From Sulfurimonas sp. (GTDB lineage: Bacteria > Campylobacterota > Campylobacteria > Campylobacterales > Sulfurimonadaceae), in contig JAFLJV010000232.1 in the NCBI GenBank assembly GCA_022712845.1, forward strand, positions 1 to 8,595: a stretch of 8,595 nt of DNA. Direction: 5' to 3'. How positions within the stretch are numbered: position 1 is the first letter of the stretch; the number at the start of each line of letters is the position of its first letter. The notes beneath the pieces are model-generated. The model saw only the letters and a program-made list of their open reading frames with translations. It was not told where the DNA came from and did no database searches. Made by a program: the position numbers and the translations under genes. Positions 1 through 6,138 of the stretch are shown here, in pieces.

Positions 1-44
1 TCCCTGTTGAAGAGCGTTTAATCGTTGAACTTTACTCGAAATAA
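1..44 (+). CDS. rpsD: 30S ribosomal protein S4, C-terminal fragment (5' end outside window)
   Basis: Only the last 13 codons and the TAA stop at 42-44 are visible, in the frame starting at base 3. They read PVEERLIVELYSK. The ending LIVELYSK is the characteristic C-terminus of bacterial ribosomal protein S4, which binds 16S rRNA early in 30S assembly. The position immediately before rpoA and rplQ is the standard order of the bacterial alpha operon, which supports the call. The stop is 23 nt from the rpoA start, so the genes are almost certainly co-transcribed. The identification rests on a short peptide plus context. Confidence 0.88.
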   Translation, partial: PVEERLIVELYSK

Positions 45-67
45 TAGTTAATAAAAGGCGTTAGAGA

Positions 68-1066
68 ATGAAGAAAATTAAAACTACTCCACTTGCTCCT
101 CAAGAATTTGAGGTAGAACAGATTAGTGAGAATGAAGCTAATATTATTGCATACCCTTTTGAAACAGGTTATGCAATCTCTTTAGCTCATCCACTTCGCC
201 GTTTTTTATTAAGTAGTTCAGTTGGTTATGCACCAATTGCTATTAAAATCGAGGGTGCTAAGCATGAGTTTGACTCTGTACGTGGTATGTTAGAAGATAT
301 TTCTGACTTTATTTTAAATCTTAAAGAAATTCGTTTTAAGCTTACTGATGAAGTTACAGAAACAGAAATTAGCTACAGTTTTGTTGGTCCTTGTACTATC
401 AAAGGTAGTGATCTTTCAGATGATGAGGTAGAGGTAGTTACTCAAGATGCTCCTCTTGCAACACTAAATGAAGACTCTACTCTTAACTTTAGTATTAAGA
501 TAGCTCAAGGTATAGGTTATGTTTCTAGTGAAGACACATATGATGAATTAGAAGATGGGTATATAGCATTAGATGCTTATTTCACTCCTGTTCGTAGTGC
601 AACTTATAAAATTGAAAATGTACTAGTTGATGACAATCCTAACTTTGAAAGAGTAATTTTAAATATAAGAACGGATGGACAAATTTCTCCTGTAGATGCA
701 TTTAGAAACTCACTAGAAGTTATGTATGCTCAACTAGCTGTATTTAACAGTGAAATAAGTGTTAAAGCTCCAACTGCAATTGAAAGAGTTGAAGAGAGTC
801 CAGATCTCAAAAAATTAACTACAAATATTGATAATTTAGGTTTAAGTGCAAGAAGTTTTAATTGTCTTGACCGTTCAAATATAAAGTTAATTGGTGAGAT
901 AGCATTAATGAGTACTAATGATCTTAAGAATGTTAAAAATCTAGGTAAAAAATCATATGATGAGATTGTTGAAAAACTTCAAGAGTTTGGTTTTGAAGTT
1001 GGTGGCACTCTAGCAGATGATGTAGTTAGTGCATTAAAAAAGAAAATAGAAGCTGTAGAAGCTTAA
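68..1066 (+). CDS. rpoA: DNA-directed RNA polymerase subunit alpha
   Basis: RpoA dimerises to nucleate RNA polymerase assembly (N-terminal domain) and contacts UP-element DNA and activators (C-terminal domain). The length of 332 aa is normal. The N-terminal domain covers about residues 1-232 and includes the assembly segment [10 protein letters not shown] (41-50) and the [12 protein letters not shown] helix (75-86). A linker follows at about 233-248. The C-terminal domain covers about 249-312 and contains [10 protein letters not shown] (259-268) and [10 protein letters not shown] (291-300). Residues R262, N265, C266, G293, K295, S296 and E299 align with the E. coli DNA-contacting set R265, N268, C269, G296, K298, S299 and E302. 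E. coli K271 is Asp268 here. An AAAGG at 54-58 lies 9 nt before the ATG, with AGAG closer at 63-66. The gene lies between rpsD and rplQ. Ile and Arg codon choice changes partway through the gene (see findings). Confidence 0.98.
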   Translation: MKKIKTTPLAPQEFEVEQISENEANIIAYPFETGYAISLAHPLRRFLLSSSVGYAPIAIKIEGAKHEFDSVRGMLEDISDFILNLKEIRFKLTDEVTETEISYSFVGPCTIKGSDLSDDEVEVVTQDAPLATLNEDSTLNFSIKIAQGIGYVSSEDTYDELEDGYIALDAYFTPVRSATYKIENVLVDDNPNFERVILNIRTDGQISPVDAFRNSLEVMYAQLAVFNSEISVKAPTAIERVEESPDLKKLTTNIDNLGLSARSFNCLDRSNIKLIGEIALMSTNDLKNVKNLGKKSYDEIVEKLQEFGFEVGGTLADDVVSALKKKIEAVEA

Positions 1067-1080
1067 TTAGAGGATAATAG

Positions 1081-1431
1081 ATGAGACATCGTCATGGATA
1101 CCGTAAACTAGGTCGTACAAGTACACATCGTGCTGCTTTACTTAAAAACCTTAGTATTTCGTTAATAGAACATGGTAAAATTGAAACTACTGTTATTAAA
1201 GCTAAAGAGCTACGTTCATACGTAGAAAAACTTATCACAATTGCTGGTAAGAATGACTCTAACGCTCATAGAGCAGTATTCGCGGCGCTTCAAAGTAAAG
1301 AAGCAACTAAAACTTTAGTAAATGATATAGCTCCTAAGTACGTTGATCGTACAGGTGGTTATACTAGAATTACTAGAACTCGTATTCGTCGTGGTGATGC
1401 TACGACTATGGCTTTTATAGAGTTAGTATAA
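1081..1431 (+). CDS. rplQ: 50S ribosomal protein L17
   Basis: L17 is a structural protein of the large ribosomal subunit. The 116-aa product begins [17 protein letters not shown], the near-invariant L17 N-terminus. The central segment [18 protein letters not shown] (28-45) and the C-terminal Arg-rich [15 protein letters not shown] (92-106) are also family-typical. The length matches the short bacterial L17 core with no C-terminal extension. The start follows an AGAGGA ribosome-binding site at 1069-1074, and the gene lies 14 nt after rpoA. It is the last gene of the alpha operon, as in most bacteria, and is followed by a perfect hairpin. Confidence 0.98.
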   Translation: MRHRHGYRKLGRTSTHRAALLKNLSISLIEHGKIETTVIKAKELRSYVEKLITIAGKNDSNAHRAVFAALQSKEATKTLVNDIAPKYVDRTGGYTRITRTRIRRGDATTMAFIELV

Positions 1432-1448
1432 CTGTATAAATGTTACAT

Positions 1449-1471
1449 AAGTGAAGCTTTTGCTTCACTTT
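1449..1471 (+). terminator. Stem-loop after rplQ, probable end of the alpha operon
   Basis: AAGTGAAGC (1449-1457) pairs perfectly with GCTTCACTT (1462-1470) around a TTTT loop. The 9-bp stem sits 17 nt after the rplQ stop. The T tract after it is only three bases (1469-1471) before GAAAA, so it is not a textbook intrinsic terminator and may be leaky or need a factor. Its position at the operon end supports a termination or mRNA-end role. I see no convincing promoter in the rest of the 1432-1527 gap, so read-through into the next gene is possible. Confidence 0.6.
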
Positions 1472-1527
1472 GAAAATCTTCAAAACTTCCACATTCCAAA
1501 ATACTTAAAACTTAAAAGAGAGATATT

Positions 1528-2745
1528 ATGAGTAATTTCGCATTTGGAACTTATAGAATAAGTGAATATAATCCAGGACACATACAAGCATTAAAAGAAG
1601 CTATAGAATCTGGTATAAAAATGATTGATACATCATCAAACTATATGGATGGCTCTGCTGAGCGTGCTATAGCCCTTGCATTTAGAGAATTTGATGAAGA
1701 TAAAAAAGATGAAGTTGAAATAGTAAGTAAATTTGGTTATATTCAAGGTTCAAACTTATCAAAACATAAAGAAAAACCTTTTGAAGAGGTTATTGAATTT
1801 AACGAAGATTGTTATCACTCTATCTCAAAATCATTTCTACACTTACAACTTAGTGATTCTTTAGATAGATTAGAGATGCAAAAACTTGATTGTTATCTTA
1901 TTCATAATCCTGAATATTATCTTTTAGATGCGATAAAAAAAGGTATTGATGTTGATGATAGGCTTGATGAAATGTATAAAAGACTTGAAAATGCTTTTAT
2001 AGGTCTTGAAGAGGAAGTTAAAAATACTCGTATCAGTTCTTATGGTATAAGCTCAAATAGTTTTTCTCTAAATCAAAATAATAATGAATTTTTACCATAT
2101 GAAGATCTTTTAACATTAGCAGATAATGCTGCTAAGTTAGTTGGAAATGATATTCATAGTTTTACAACTATTGAGCTACCTATAAATATGCTTGAACAAG
2201 AAGGGCTTAAGTGTGCTGCATGGGCAAAAAATAATGGAATTAGAGTATTAGCAAATAGAGCATTAAATGTAAAGTATGAAAACTCTATGTTTCGTTTGTG
2301 CGATTATGATGAGAGTAGCCAATATTATCATCACTTTAATGAACTGATTGAAGTTTGTAATAATGATACTTTAAGACCACTTTATAATCTTTTAGAACAA
2401 TTGGATGATAACAAACATAAATTTAAGTGGCTTGGGGATTATGACTCTTTTTTATATGCTCAAATAATTCCTCATATTAAAAAAGCTATAAAAGTTGTTG
2501 ATGAAGAAAATAGAGAAACAATGTTTAATTTTATAGATCTGTTTCTTCAAGAGTATAGAAAAATGGTAGCCTATGAATGTTCAAAAAGTACAAGAGAAGA
2601 GTTAAAAGACTATTTTAAAGAATGTAATTCTTCAATGCAAGAGTGTGCAGTTAAGTTTTTAATGCAAAGAGATAGCATTGATTATATACTAATAGGTATG
2701 AGAAAACCTACATATGTTCATCAATTTCTTTCTTTAGTAAAATAA
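1528..2745 (+). CDS. Aldo/keto reductase family protein with a large insertion
   Basis: This is an NAD(P)-dependent oxidoreductase of the (beta/alpha)8-barrel aldo/keto reductase family; its substrate is unknown. The family tetrad is visible: D34 and Y39 in MIDTSSNY, K68 in IVSKFGY, and H126 in DCYLIHNPE, preceded by the typical SLDRLEMQKLD. Later barrel signatures are recognisable: RISSYGISSNS (168-178), IELPINMLEQE (215-225) and GIRVLANRALN (237-247). The cofactor-loop region comes near the C-terminus, YILIGMRKPTYVHQ (386-399). At 405 aa it is about 80-90 residues longer than typical members. The extra length is a probably helical, acidic and aromatic stretch at about 250-369, between the last two barrel strands. 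There is no signal peptide, so it should be cytosolic. A purine-rich site (AAAAGAGAGA, 1513-1522) precedes the ATG. The gene stands alone between the alpha operon and the NifU cluster. Confidence 0.88.
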   Translation: MSNFAFGTYRISEYNPGHIQALKEAIESGIKMIDTSSNYMDGSAERAIALAFREFDEDKKDEVEIVSKFGYIQGSNLSKHKEKPFEEVIEFNEDCYHSISKSFLHLQLSDSLDRLEMQKLDCYLIHNPEYYLLDAIKKGIDVDDRLDEMYKRLENAFIGLEEEVKNTRISSYGISSNSFSLNQNNNEFLPYEDLLTLADNAAKLVGNDIHSFTTIELPINMLEQEGLKCAAWAKNNGIRVLANRALNVKYENSMFRLCDYDESSQYYHHFNELIEVCNNDTLRPLYNLLEQLDDNKHKFKWLGDYDSFLYAQIIPHIKKAIKVVDEENRETMFNFIDLFLQEYRKMVAYECSKSTREELKDYFKECNSSMQECAVKFLMQRDSIDYILIGMRKPTYVHQFLSLVK

Positions 2746-2762
2746 GTGTTATTTTTTATCAC

Positions 2763-2792
2763 TTGTTAAGCGATTTTGTCATATCTTATGAT
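2763..2792 (+). promoter_or_regulatory. Candidate sigma70 promoter for the NifU-TPR-murE cluster
   Basis: TTGTTA (2763-2768) and TATGAT (2787-2792) are separated by 18 nt. They lie in the only sizeable gap upstream of the cluster. Initiation would fall near 2799, leaving a leader of about 15 nt that still contains the AAAGGA ribosome-binding site (2803-2808). The overlapping GATAAT at 2790-2795 is an alternative -10 element. In such AT-rich sequence, chance matches are common. A weak 5-bp inverted repeat (AAGTG 2744-2748, CACTT 2760-2764) over the preceding stop is too short to call a terminator. Confidence 0.45.
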
Positions 2793-2813
2793 AATAATAA
2801 ATAAAGGATTGGC

Positions 2814-3089
2814 ATGATTCCATTTTCAGATGAAGAACTGATGGCTCCAGTAGAGAATGTTATAAATAAAGTACGCCCGTCTTTAGCTCTTGATGGAGGA
2901 GATATAGATTTTTTAACAGTAAAAAATTCAGTTGTTTATATACAACTAAAAGGTGCTTGTATTGGGTGTGCTAGTAGCTCAACAACATTAAAATATGGGG
3001 TTGAGAGACAACTTAAAATGGATATCCACCCAGAATTAACAGTAGTAAATGTGCCTCAAGGCATGGAAAATGATTTAAATAATTTATAA
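2814..3089 (+). CDS. NifU C-terminal-domain (Nfu-type) Fe-S scaffold/carrier protein
   Basis: Proteins with this domain bind a labile Fe-S cluster and pass it to apo-proteins. The 91-aa product is a stand-alone NifU C-terminal domain. It shows an N-terminal helix with VENVINKVRPSLALDGGD (13-30) and the hallmark GACIGCASS (47-55), where C49 and C52 form the CxxC ligand pair, followed by STTLKYGVERQL. It has neither the N-terminal U-type scaffold domain nor the A-type domain of E. coli NfuA, so it resembles small Nfu carriers. The ATG follows AAAGGA at 2803-2808. From memory, a NifU homologue occupies the same position before murE in C. jejuni (Cj1639). The product is cytosolic. Confidence 0.93.
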   Translation: MIPFSDEELMAPVENVINKVRPSLALDGGDIDFLTVKNSVVYIQLKGACIGCASSSTTLKYGVERQLKMDIHPELTVVNVPQGMENDLNNL

Positions 3090-3106
3090 ATAAGAGAAAA
3101 AAATTA

Positions 3107-3697
3107 ATGAGTATAAGTAAACACAAAATATTAAGTCAGGCTAAAGAGAGTTTCTCAAAGAATGATTTTAAAAATGCTTTAGAGAAATTTGCTACAGTCT
3201 TACAAAACTATCCTAATTCAAAAGAGGCTTACAATAGTGTAATTCTTGCTGAAATGGCTATGAGTGGAGAGGGTGGAGCAGAGGCTTTATTTGATTATTA
3301 TGAAATTTTAAAAGAAGAAGATAAAGAGCAAGCAGATAAAATAATGGGTGAAATATTACAAAATATGGATGGCTCACTTGAGAGATTAAGTGAAGTATTT
3401 GCAGAACCTATTCGTGATAGATTAGATTTTGAAGATGGAATTCTTTATAAAGATTTTAAAGCTATTATAGATGGTGGAGAGAGTTTTAAAGAAACTTTTG
3501 AAAATATTATGTTCTCAACTCGCGTGATAATTACACAAAAAGAAGATTTTATAGATTTTTTAGATAACTTAATAGAAAATAATTTCTCAGAGATGGCTTT
3601 AACTTATTTAGAAAATGCTCTTAGTGTTTACCCAAGTGATAAACTTCTTAGAAAATTATTGAAAAAACTAGCCAAAGGTTCTAAAGTTGAAAATTGA
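3107..3697 (+). CDS. TPR-like protein of unknown function, linked to murE
   Basis: I cannot assign a function. The 196-aa product is acidic, helix-rich, and has no signal peptide or membrane segment. Residues 6-50 read as one tetratricopeptide-like helical hairpin plus a further helix (HKILSQAKESFSKNDF, NALEKFATVLQNYP, SKEAYNSVILAEMA). Residues 160-190 look like another partial repeat (EMALTYLENALSVYPSDKLL). The middle (about 60-155) is helical but has no motif I recognise. The protein could be a scaffold or adaptor. AAGAGA (3092-3097) precedes the ATG by 9 nt, and the gene starts 17 nt after the NifU-like gene. Its last 11 bases overlap murE, so it is co-transcribed and probably translationally coupled. 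C. jejuni carries a hypothetical gene in the same slot (Cj1640, from memory). Confidence 0.85.
   Translation: MSISKHKILSQAKESFSKNDFKNALEKFATVLQNYPNSKEAYNSVILAEMAMSGEGGAEALFDYYEILKEEDKEQADKIMGEILQNMDGSLERLSEVFAEPIRDRLDFEDGILYKDFKAIIDGGESFKETFENIMFSTRVIITQKEDFIDFLDNLIENNFSEMALTYLENALSVYPSDKLLRKLLKKLAKGSKVEN
3674..3689 (+). promoter_or_regulatory. Ribosome-binding site and TTG start codon of murE, inside the preceding gene
   Basis: AAAGG (3674-3678) lies 8 nt before TTG (3687-3689). In the murE frame an in-frame TAG at 3669-3671 closes the upstream side, and no ATG or GTG lies between it and the TTG. The first in-frame ATG is codon 93, beyond the ATP-binding loop, so it cannot be the start. A second TTG is codon 18 (3738). 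The Shine-Dalgarno match favours 3687. Confidence 0.8.
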
Positions 3698-4982
3698 GCT
3701 CCCAGAGCAAGAGTTTAAATATATAACTGAAAACTCTTTGGAGTGTGATAGTGAGACAGCTTTTGTTCTAACAAATCAAAATGCAAAATATCTTCAAAAT
3801 GCAAAAAAAAATTCTGCTCACTCAATAATAGATATTAAAGATGTAGCAGAGCTTTTTGGTATAGATAAGATTAAAATAGTTGGAATTACTGGAACAAATG
3901 GTAAAACTACAACAGCAAGTGCAATTTATTCATTTTTATTAGACTTAGATTATAAAGTAGCAATGCAAGGTACACGTGGTTTTTTTATGAATGATGAAGT
4001 TGTAGAGGGTAAAACTCTTACTACACCATCTGTATTAAATACATACAAACATATATATCAAGCAGTTAGTGCAGGATGTGAATTTTTTATTATGGAAGTT
4101 AGCTCACATGCAATCGCTCAAAAGCGTATAGAGGGTTTAAATTTTGAACTTAAAATTCTTACAAATATTACTCAAGATCATTTAGATTATCATAAAACTT
4201 TAGGTGAGTATATAGCTGTAAAAAATAGTTTTTTTGAAGATGAGAGTAATAAACTAATAAATAAAGATGAACCTCGAGCGGCATTTAATTTTAAAAATGC
4301 TAAATCTTATGGGATAGAAAATTCTGCTACATATAGACTTATTGCGTACTCATTAAATAATGCATCTAGTGGAATAATTCAACATTTCAAAGATGTAGTT
4401 CCTTTTACAGCGTCACTTCATGGTTTTTTTAACCTTTATAATCTGATGGCAGCAATTTCTGCAACTCATATGTTAACTGGAAAAAAATTAGAAGATGTTA
4501 CTGAAGTAGTTGATAACTTTGCAGGTGTAAGTGGAAGAATGGAACAAGTTTGTGAAGCACCAAATGTTATAGTTGATTTTGCACACACTCCTGATGGGAT
4601 GCAGCAGGTCTTAAATGCTCTTAAAGAGAAAGAACTTTTAGTTGTTTTTGGAGCTGGTGGAGATAGAGATAAATCAAAACGTGCATTGATGGGTAGAGTT
4701 GCCGCATCACTAGCAAAAAAAGTTTATATAACTAGTGATAACCCAAGAAATGAAGATCCCCAAGAGATAGTAAATGGTATTTTAGATGGTATTGAAGATA
4801 AAAGTATAGTTGTTGTTGAATTAAATAGAAAAAAAGCCATAGAGATGGCACTTGATGATCAAGAAGATGAAGAAGTTGTTGTAATTCTTGGAAAAGGTGA
4901 TGAGAGCTTTCAAATTATTTATGATAAAAAACTTCCATTTGATGATAGAGAAGTTGTTAAAAATCTATTAAATATAAAATAA
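3687..4982 (+). CDS. murE: UDP-N-acetylmuramoyl-L-alanyl-D-glutamate--2,6-diaminopimelate ligase
   Basis: MurE is the ATP-dependent cytosolic ligase that adds meso-diaminopimelate to UDP-MurNAc-L-Ala-D-Glu in peptidoglycan synthesis. The P-loop GITGTNGKTTT covers 67-76, with K73 as the phosphate-binding lysine. EVSSHAIAQKR (137-147), TNITQDHLDYH (159-169), K179 in YIAVKNSFF (the expected carbamylated lysine), HGFFNLYNLMAA (245-256), GRMEQV (283-288) and FAHTPDGM (298-305) follow in family order. DNPR (351-354) is the motif that selects diaminopimelate rather than lysine. GKGDESFQ (402-409) replaces the more usual GKGHE. At 431 aa it is about 60 residues shorter than E. coli MurE. The loss lies in the N-terminal UDP-binding domain, with the P-loop starting near residue 67. 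It starts with TTG and overlaps the TPR gene by 11 nt. Confidence 0.96.
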   Translation: MKIELPEQEFKYITENSLECDSETAFVLTNQNAKYLQNAKKNSAHSIIDIKDVAELFGIDKIKIVGITGTNGKTTTASAIYSFLLDLDYKVAMQGTRGFFMNDEVVEGKTLTTPSVLNTYKHIYQAVSAGCEFFIMEVSSHAIAQKRIEGLNFELKILTNITQDHLDYHKTLGEYIAVKNSFFEDESNKLINKDEPRAAFNFKNAKSYGIENSATYRLIAYSLNNASSGIIQHFKDVVPFTASLHGFFNLYNLMAAISATHMLTGKKLEDVTEVVDNFAGVSGRMEQVCEAPNVIVDFAHTPDGMQQVLNALKEKELLVVFGAGGDRDKSKRALMGRVAASLAKKVYITSDNPRNEDPQEIVNGILDGIEDKSIVVVELNRKKAIEMALDDQEDEEVVVILGKGDESFQIIYDKKLPFDDREVVKNLLNIK

Positions 4983-5038
4983 ATTCTTAAACTATAAAAC
5001 TTCTTTCATTCCATTATATTTTATGAGTTAATTTTCGC

Positions 5039-5044
5039 TATAAT
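5039..5044 (+). promoter_or_regulatory. -10 element (TATAAT) of the ferredoxin-panD-ybaB-PDZ-ispA-tkt cluster
   Basis: A perfect TATAAT sits in the context TTTTCGCTATAATCTCG, the T-rich, GC-flanked extended -10 arrangement common in Campylobacterota housekeeping promoters, which usually lack a strong -35. Nothing near 5015-5021 resembles TTGACA. Transcription would begin near 5051, giving a leader of about 19 nt with AAGGA at 5058-5062. The 4983-5069 gap holds no other feature I can support. Confidence 0.72.
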
Positions 5045-5069
5045 CTCGAAAAAAATTAAGGATAATTTT

Positions 5070-5444
5070 ATGGGACTTCCTCAACCAGCGTATTATATAT
5101 TTAAATGTGAGCAATCAGCTCCTCCTGGGATGCCAAAACCATCTTGTGTAACACCAGAAAGTCAAGAACTTTTTCAATATTTAGCACAAAAACTAATGAC
5201 AGATGGCGTTATGGCAACTGTTCAACCAATTCGTACTTCATGTCTTAACCGCTGTATTGCTGGTCCAGTTATGTTAGTAGAACCTGGACATGTTATGTAT
5301 GCAAGATTAACGAAAGAAAAAATTGATAGAATTATAGAAGAACATATCCTTGGTGGAAATGTTGTTGAAGAGTTTTTAATCGAAGCAGAGCTATGGGATG
5401 ATGCAATCACTCCATGTGAAATGCAAAAACAAATGGGAATGTAG
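5070..5444 (+). CDS. Thioredoxin-like [2Fe-2S] ferredoxin
   Basis: This is a small cytosolic electron carrier of the thioredoxin-fold [2Fe-2S] ferredoxin family (Clostridium pasteurianum/Aquifex type, related to the NuoE cluster domain). The four ligands are C13 and C26 (12 residues between), then C58 and C62 (3 residues between) in TSCLNRCIAGPVMLVEPG (57-74). That is the family spacing. The first ligand lies in FKCEQSAPPGMPKPSC, very like the Aquifex proteins. C116 near the C-terminus is extra and not a known ligand. The length of 124 aa is slightly above the usual 100-110 because of a C-terminal tail (about 106-124). The ATG is set by AAGGA at 5058-5062. It is the first gene after the TATAAT promoter and is followed closely by panD. 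Its redox partner is not evident from the neighbourhood. Confidence 0.9.
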   Translation: MGLPQPAYYIFKCEQSAPPGMPKPSCVTPESQELFQYLAQKLMTDGVMATVQPIRTSCLNRCIAGPVMLVEPGHVMYARLTKEKIDRIIEEHILGGNVVEEFLIEAELWDDAITPCEMQKQMGM

Positions 5445-5453
5445 GAAAAAATT

Positions 5454-5819
5454 ATGTTAATAGAGATGTTATACAGCAAAATTCATCGTGCTACTGTAAC
5501 TGACGCTAATTTAAATTATGTTGGTTCTATTACTATAGATGAAGAGCTTTTAGAAGCTGCTAAAATGAGAATTGGACAAAAAGTTGAAATTTTAAATATT
5601 AACAATGGTGAAAGATTTTCAACTTATACCATTCTTGGTGAACGTGGCAAAAGAGATATTTGTTTAAATGGTGCTGCTGCTAGAAAAGTTCAACCAGGTG
5701 ATAAGATAATTATAGTTGCTTATGCAACTTATGATGAGAAAGATTTACAAACTTATAAACCAAAAGTTGTTCTTGTTAATGAAAACAACGATATTGATGA
5801 AATTTTAGAGAGTATTTAA
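5454..5819 (+). CDS. panD: Aspartate 1-decarboxylase precursor (pyruvoyl-dependent)
   Basis: PanD converts L-aspartate to beta-alanine for pantothenate and coenzyme A synthesis. The 121-aa proenzyme cleaves itself at G24-S25 in NYVGSITID, and S25 becomes the pyruvoyl cofactor. Residue numbering matches E. coli PanD exactly: K9, H11, R12, the G24-S25 cleavage site, R54, Y58 and the N72-G73-A74-A75-A76 loop are all present. This also confirms the ATG at 5454 rather than the internal Met5. The ribosome-binding AGGA (5443-5446) overlaps the ferredoxin stop, so translation is probably coupled. Neither panB nor panC is adjacent. The next gene starts one base after the stop. Confidence 0.97.
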   Translation: MLIEMLYSKIHRATVTDANLNYVGSITIDEELLEAAKMRIGQKVEILNINNGERFSTYTILGERGKRDICLNGAAARKVQPGDKIIIVAYATYDEKDLQTYKPKVVLVNENNDIDEILESI

Positions 5820-5820
5820 T

Positions 5821-6138
5821 ATGTTTGGAAACTTAGGTGATATGGGTAAAATGCTTGAAGAGATGCAAGAAAACGCAGGTAAACTTCAAGCCGAACTTGA
5901 GTCTAAAACTTTTAATGTTAAAAGTGGTGGTGGACTACTTGAAGTAAGTGTAAATGGTAAAGGTGAAGTTATAGATATTAATATAGATGATTCACTTTTA
6001 ACTGATAAAGACTCACTTCAAATTTTACTTATTGGTGCTATAAATGATGCCAATAAAATGGTTGAACAAAATAAACAAAGTAGTGCGATGGGAATGCTCG
6101 GTGGCATGGGCGGAATGAATCCGTTTGGAGTAAAATAA
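5821..6138 (+). CDS. ybaB: YbaB/EbfC family nucleoid-associated DNA-binding protein
   Basis: YbaB/EbfC proteins form small dimers that bind DNA with low specificity and associate with the nucleoid. The 105-aa product has the family's N-terminal MFGNLGDMGKMLEEMQ helix, the SGGGLLEVSVNGKGEVIDINID core strands (35-56) and a following helix (LLIGAINDANKMVEQ, 69-83). It ends in a Met/Gly-rich tail (about 87-105), as in many relatives. The ribosome-binding AGAGAG (5807-5812) lies inside the end of panD, with one base between the genes. In many bacteria ybaB sits between dnaX and recR. Here it instead precedes the PDZ gene, as in C. jejuni (from memory, Cj1642-Cj1643). Confidence 0.94.
   Translation: MFGNLGDMGKMLEEMQENAGKLQAELESKTFNVKSGGGLLEVSVNGKGEVIDINIDDSLLTDKDSLQILLIGAINDANKMVEQNKQSSAMGMLGGMGGMNPFGVK

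Noticed and set aside
1433..1440. TGTATAAA just after the rplQ stop as a promoter for the aldo/keto reductase
   Set aside because: No -35, TG directly abuts the hexamer without the usual one-base spacer, and the transcript would have to read through the 1449-1470 hairpin.
2744..2764. Inverted repeat AAGTG...CACTT after the aldo/keto reductase, as a terminator
   Set aside because: Only 5 bp with a mismatch above it and a T-rich loop; too weak to call.
3803..3811. A9 tract in murE as a programmed frameshift or phase-variable site
   Set aside because: The zero frame continues into an intact, full set of MurE motifs, and murE is expected to be essential. A9 is plausible by chance in this base composition.
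5222..5479. Minus-strand open frame of 85 codons
   Set aside because: Lies opposite the ferredoxin gene, whose four cysteine ligands and ribosome-binding site are clear. The reverse product has no recognisable motif, and all other genes run on the + strand.
6087..6138. Met/Gly-rich tail of the YbaB protein as a metal-binding module
   Set aside because: Gly- and Met-rich C-termini are common in this family, and the Met spacing shows no copper-type motif.
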